Source of the DNA: Burkholderiales bacterium
Lineage (GTDB): Bacteria; Pseudomonadota; Gammaproteobacteria; Burkholderiales; Casimicrobiaceae
DNA: 51,851 nucleotides
Reading direction: 5' to 3'
Assembly: GCA_020852555.1 (NCBI GenBank)
Contig: JADZAQ010000159.1
Coordinates: 1 to 51,851 of the forward strand
The notes under the pieces were generated by a model, which saw nothing but the letters and a program-made list of their open reading frames with translations, was not told the origin of the DNA and did no database searches. Position 1 is the stretch's first letter, and every line of letters begins with the position of its first letter. A program made the translations under genes and the position numbers. Positions 50,951-51,851 of this stretch are shown piece after piece.

Positions 50951-51069
50951 CCTGACCCTGCCGCATGGCCGGCGCGGTTGCCGTCGGTGTCTCGAACCGG
51001 CGATTGGTATTGGCGATCGGGTCCGGCCGACATCCCATCGAAGGTGCGTAACCACGCAGCACGGGGGGC

Positions 51070-51098
51070 TTGCGGATATATAACATATTTGTTATGAT
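51070..51098 (+). promoter_or_regulatory. Toxin-antitoxin promoter with overlapping palindrome
   Basis: TTGCGG (51070-51075) and TATGAT (51093-51098) are separated by exactly 17 bases. The perfect inverted repeat ataaca-tatt-tgttat (51080-51095) covers the spacer and part of the -10 box. This is the typical site for autorepression by the antitoxin. The stretch is strikingly AT-rich compared with its surroundings. Confidence 0.7.
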
Positions 51099-51104
51099 TC
51101 GCCC

Positions 51105-51439
51105 GTGAGCTACGTCATCGAGCATTACAGCGAGACGGTTCAGGAGGAGATCCTGAGTCTGCCTGATTCGCTCGCCGCTCGATACGTGACTCTCACCCGT
51201 CGCATCACCGCCTGTTGGGTCCGAACTTGGGCAGCCCCCACACGGAGGCTCTCGGAGGCGGTCTCTTCGAACTCCGATTGAAGGGGCAGGAGGGTATCGC
51301 CAGAGTGTTTTTCTGTGCCCTGATCGGGCGCCGGGTGATGATGCTGCATTCTTTCGTCAAGAAAAGTCAGAAGACTCCGTCGAGAGAGATTGAAGTGGCG
51401 CGAACGCGCATGAAGGAAATCAAGCATGCGAACCCATGA
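51105..51439 (+). pseudogene. Frameshifted RelE/HigB-like (Gp49) toxin
   Basis: The first part, from GTG 51105, reads SYVIEHYSETVQEEILSLPD and then AARYVTLTRRITA. The matching continuation LGPNLGSPHTEALGGGLFELRLKGQEGIARVFFCALIGRR and HSFVKKSQKTPSREIEVARTRMKEIKHA lies in another frame. The shift occurs near 51213-51217, where one base appears to be missing; the total is 335 bases, one short of 112 codons. Intact relatives are mRNA-cleaving toxins of about 110 residues. The gene may be dead, or the base may be a sequencing error. The antitoxin gene begins inside its end. Confidence 0.72.
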
Positions 51440-51713
51440 TCAATTGATCGCAAGACTGATGCAGCGCCCGGGCGTACGGAAGGAGGTCGAACGCATCGAG
51501 CGAGACGAGGGTGCTCTCTTGGACCTCTTGCTGAAAGCAAGACAGGAAGCCGGCCTCACTCAAGCGCAGGTCGCTGAACGGATGGGAACGTTGCCGCCGG
51601 CCGTGGCTCGCCTGGAGAGGGCGCTCGCTACGGGAAAGCACTCGCCGTCGCTGGCGACGTTGCGCAAGTACGCTCGTGCGGTAGGGAAGAAACTCGTCCT
51701 GGATCTGACGTAG
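51426..51713 (+). CDS. XRE-family antitoxin (HigA-like)
   Basis: This 95-residue helix-turn-helix protein is the partner of the upstream toxin. The XRE motif is seen in LLLKARQEAGLTQAQVAERMGTLPPAVARLERAL, followed by SLATLRKYARAVGKKLVLDL. The ATG lies inside the toxin's 3' end (14-base overlap), the usual toxin-first order of HigBA-type loci. It probably represses the promoter at 51070-51098 by binding its palindrome. The reading frame is intact although the toxin frame is not. Confidence 0.9.
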   Translation: MRTHDQLIARLMQRPGVRKEVERIERDEGALLDLLLKARQEAGLTQAQVAERMGTLPPAVARLERALATGKHSPSLATLRKYARAVGKKLVLDLT

Positions 51714-51742
51714 CCTGGCAGCACGAATCCATCGGTTTGCAG

Positions 51743-51770
51743 GCCATGTTCGCAAGATCGCGAACATGGC
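51743..51770. repeat. Perfect 11-bp hairpin after the antitoxin gene
   Basis: The arms gccatgttcgc (51743-51753) and gcgaacatggc (51760-51770) are perfectly complementary around a 6-base loop. It lies 29 bases after the antitoxin stop. There is no T-run on either side, so it may be a bidirectional transcription barrier or a protein-binding site and not a standard terminator. Confidence 0.6.
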
Positions 51771-51803
51771 GCGAAAGAGGCGCACGGAGGGGCCCGTGGT
51801 GCC

Positions 51804-51851
51804 TCAATTGCCCCCGTCGCGCTTGCTGCTCTCCTGCCGCAGGAAGCCCTC
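51804..51851 (-). CDS. Possible 3' end of a gene cut by the window edge
   Basis: The last 48 bases on the minus strand read as an open frame ending EGFLRQESSKRDGGN and TGA, with codons typical of the rest of the window. It could be the C-terminus of a gene lying mostly outside. It is too short to identify. Confidence 0.3.
   Translation of the reverse strand, partial: EGFLRQESSKRDGGN

Overview
The window is a GC-rich piece of chromosome from a betaproteobacterium, most likely of the order Burkholderiales or a close relative. The evidence is the set of conserved blocks (carA-carB-greA, dapB-bamE with divergent fur, murJ with divergent rpsT, argF/argG/yajQ, psd-pssA near a type II leuA) and an orphan Bug-family periplasmic binding protein, a hallmark of that group. 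No rRNA, tRNA, CRISPR array or intact insertion sequence was found.

Layout. Positions 88-15585 (minus strand) hold a tightly packed seven-gene operon. It encodes a two-protein iterative polyketide / secondary-lipid synthase (flavin barrel x2-KS-AT-ACP-KR, then KS-AT-DH-PPTase), a free-standing acyl carrier protein, two tandem alpha/beta hydrolases, a GT1 glycosyltransferase and a sulfotransferase. Four junctions overlap. The cluster sits directly downstream of greA, where ribosome/cell-division genes (yhbY, rlmE, ftsH) are usually found in betaproteobacteria. Positions 15954-23209 carry greA, carB, carA, an inserted SDR oxidoreductase, dapB and bamE. Fur, murJ, rpsT, argF, a Bug receptor, argG and yajQ follow to 30105. 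Positions 30115-33435 hold a DUF4239 membrane protein and a rubrerythrin / Fe-S oxidoreductase / DUF3501 trio, and malate synthase A is at 33657-35258.

Positions 35490-42693 (minus) encode a six-subunit membrane complex related to hydrogenase-4 and complex I. Its large subunit lacks both Cys-x2-Cys motifs that bind the Ni-Fe centre, so it fits the 'energy-converting hydrogenase-related' (Ehr) class and not a hydrogenase. LeuA (43158-44876) is preceded by a leucine-rich leader peptide gene. Three lipid-linked-sugar type glycosyltransferases are wedged between leuA and pssA-psd. The right end carries a small HigB/HigA-like toxin-antitoxin locus whose toxin reading frame is broken by one missing base.

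How they work together. Most of the window is housekeeping: pyrimidine/arginine precursors, lysine/peptidoglycan, phospholipids and leucine. The main accessory candidate is the synthase operon. It contains condensation, loading, ketoreduction, dehydration and probable enoyl-reduction domains, its own phosphopantetheinyl transferase, and a glycosyl- and sulfotransferase for tailoring. I infer an unknown, possibly sulfated and glycosylated, lipid or polyketide. The Ehr-like complex, the leuA leader, several perfect palindromes and the carA-carB hairpin are the other points of interest. All assignments come from reading motifs and gene layout; no database search was run.
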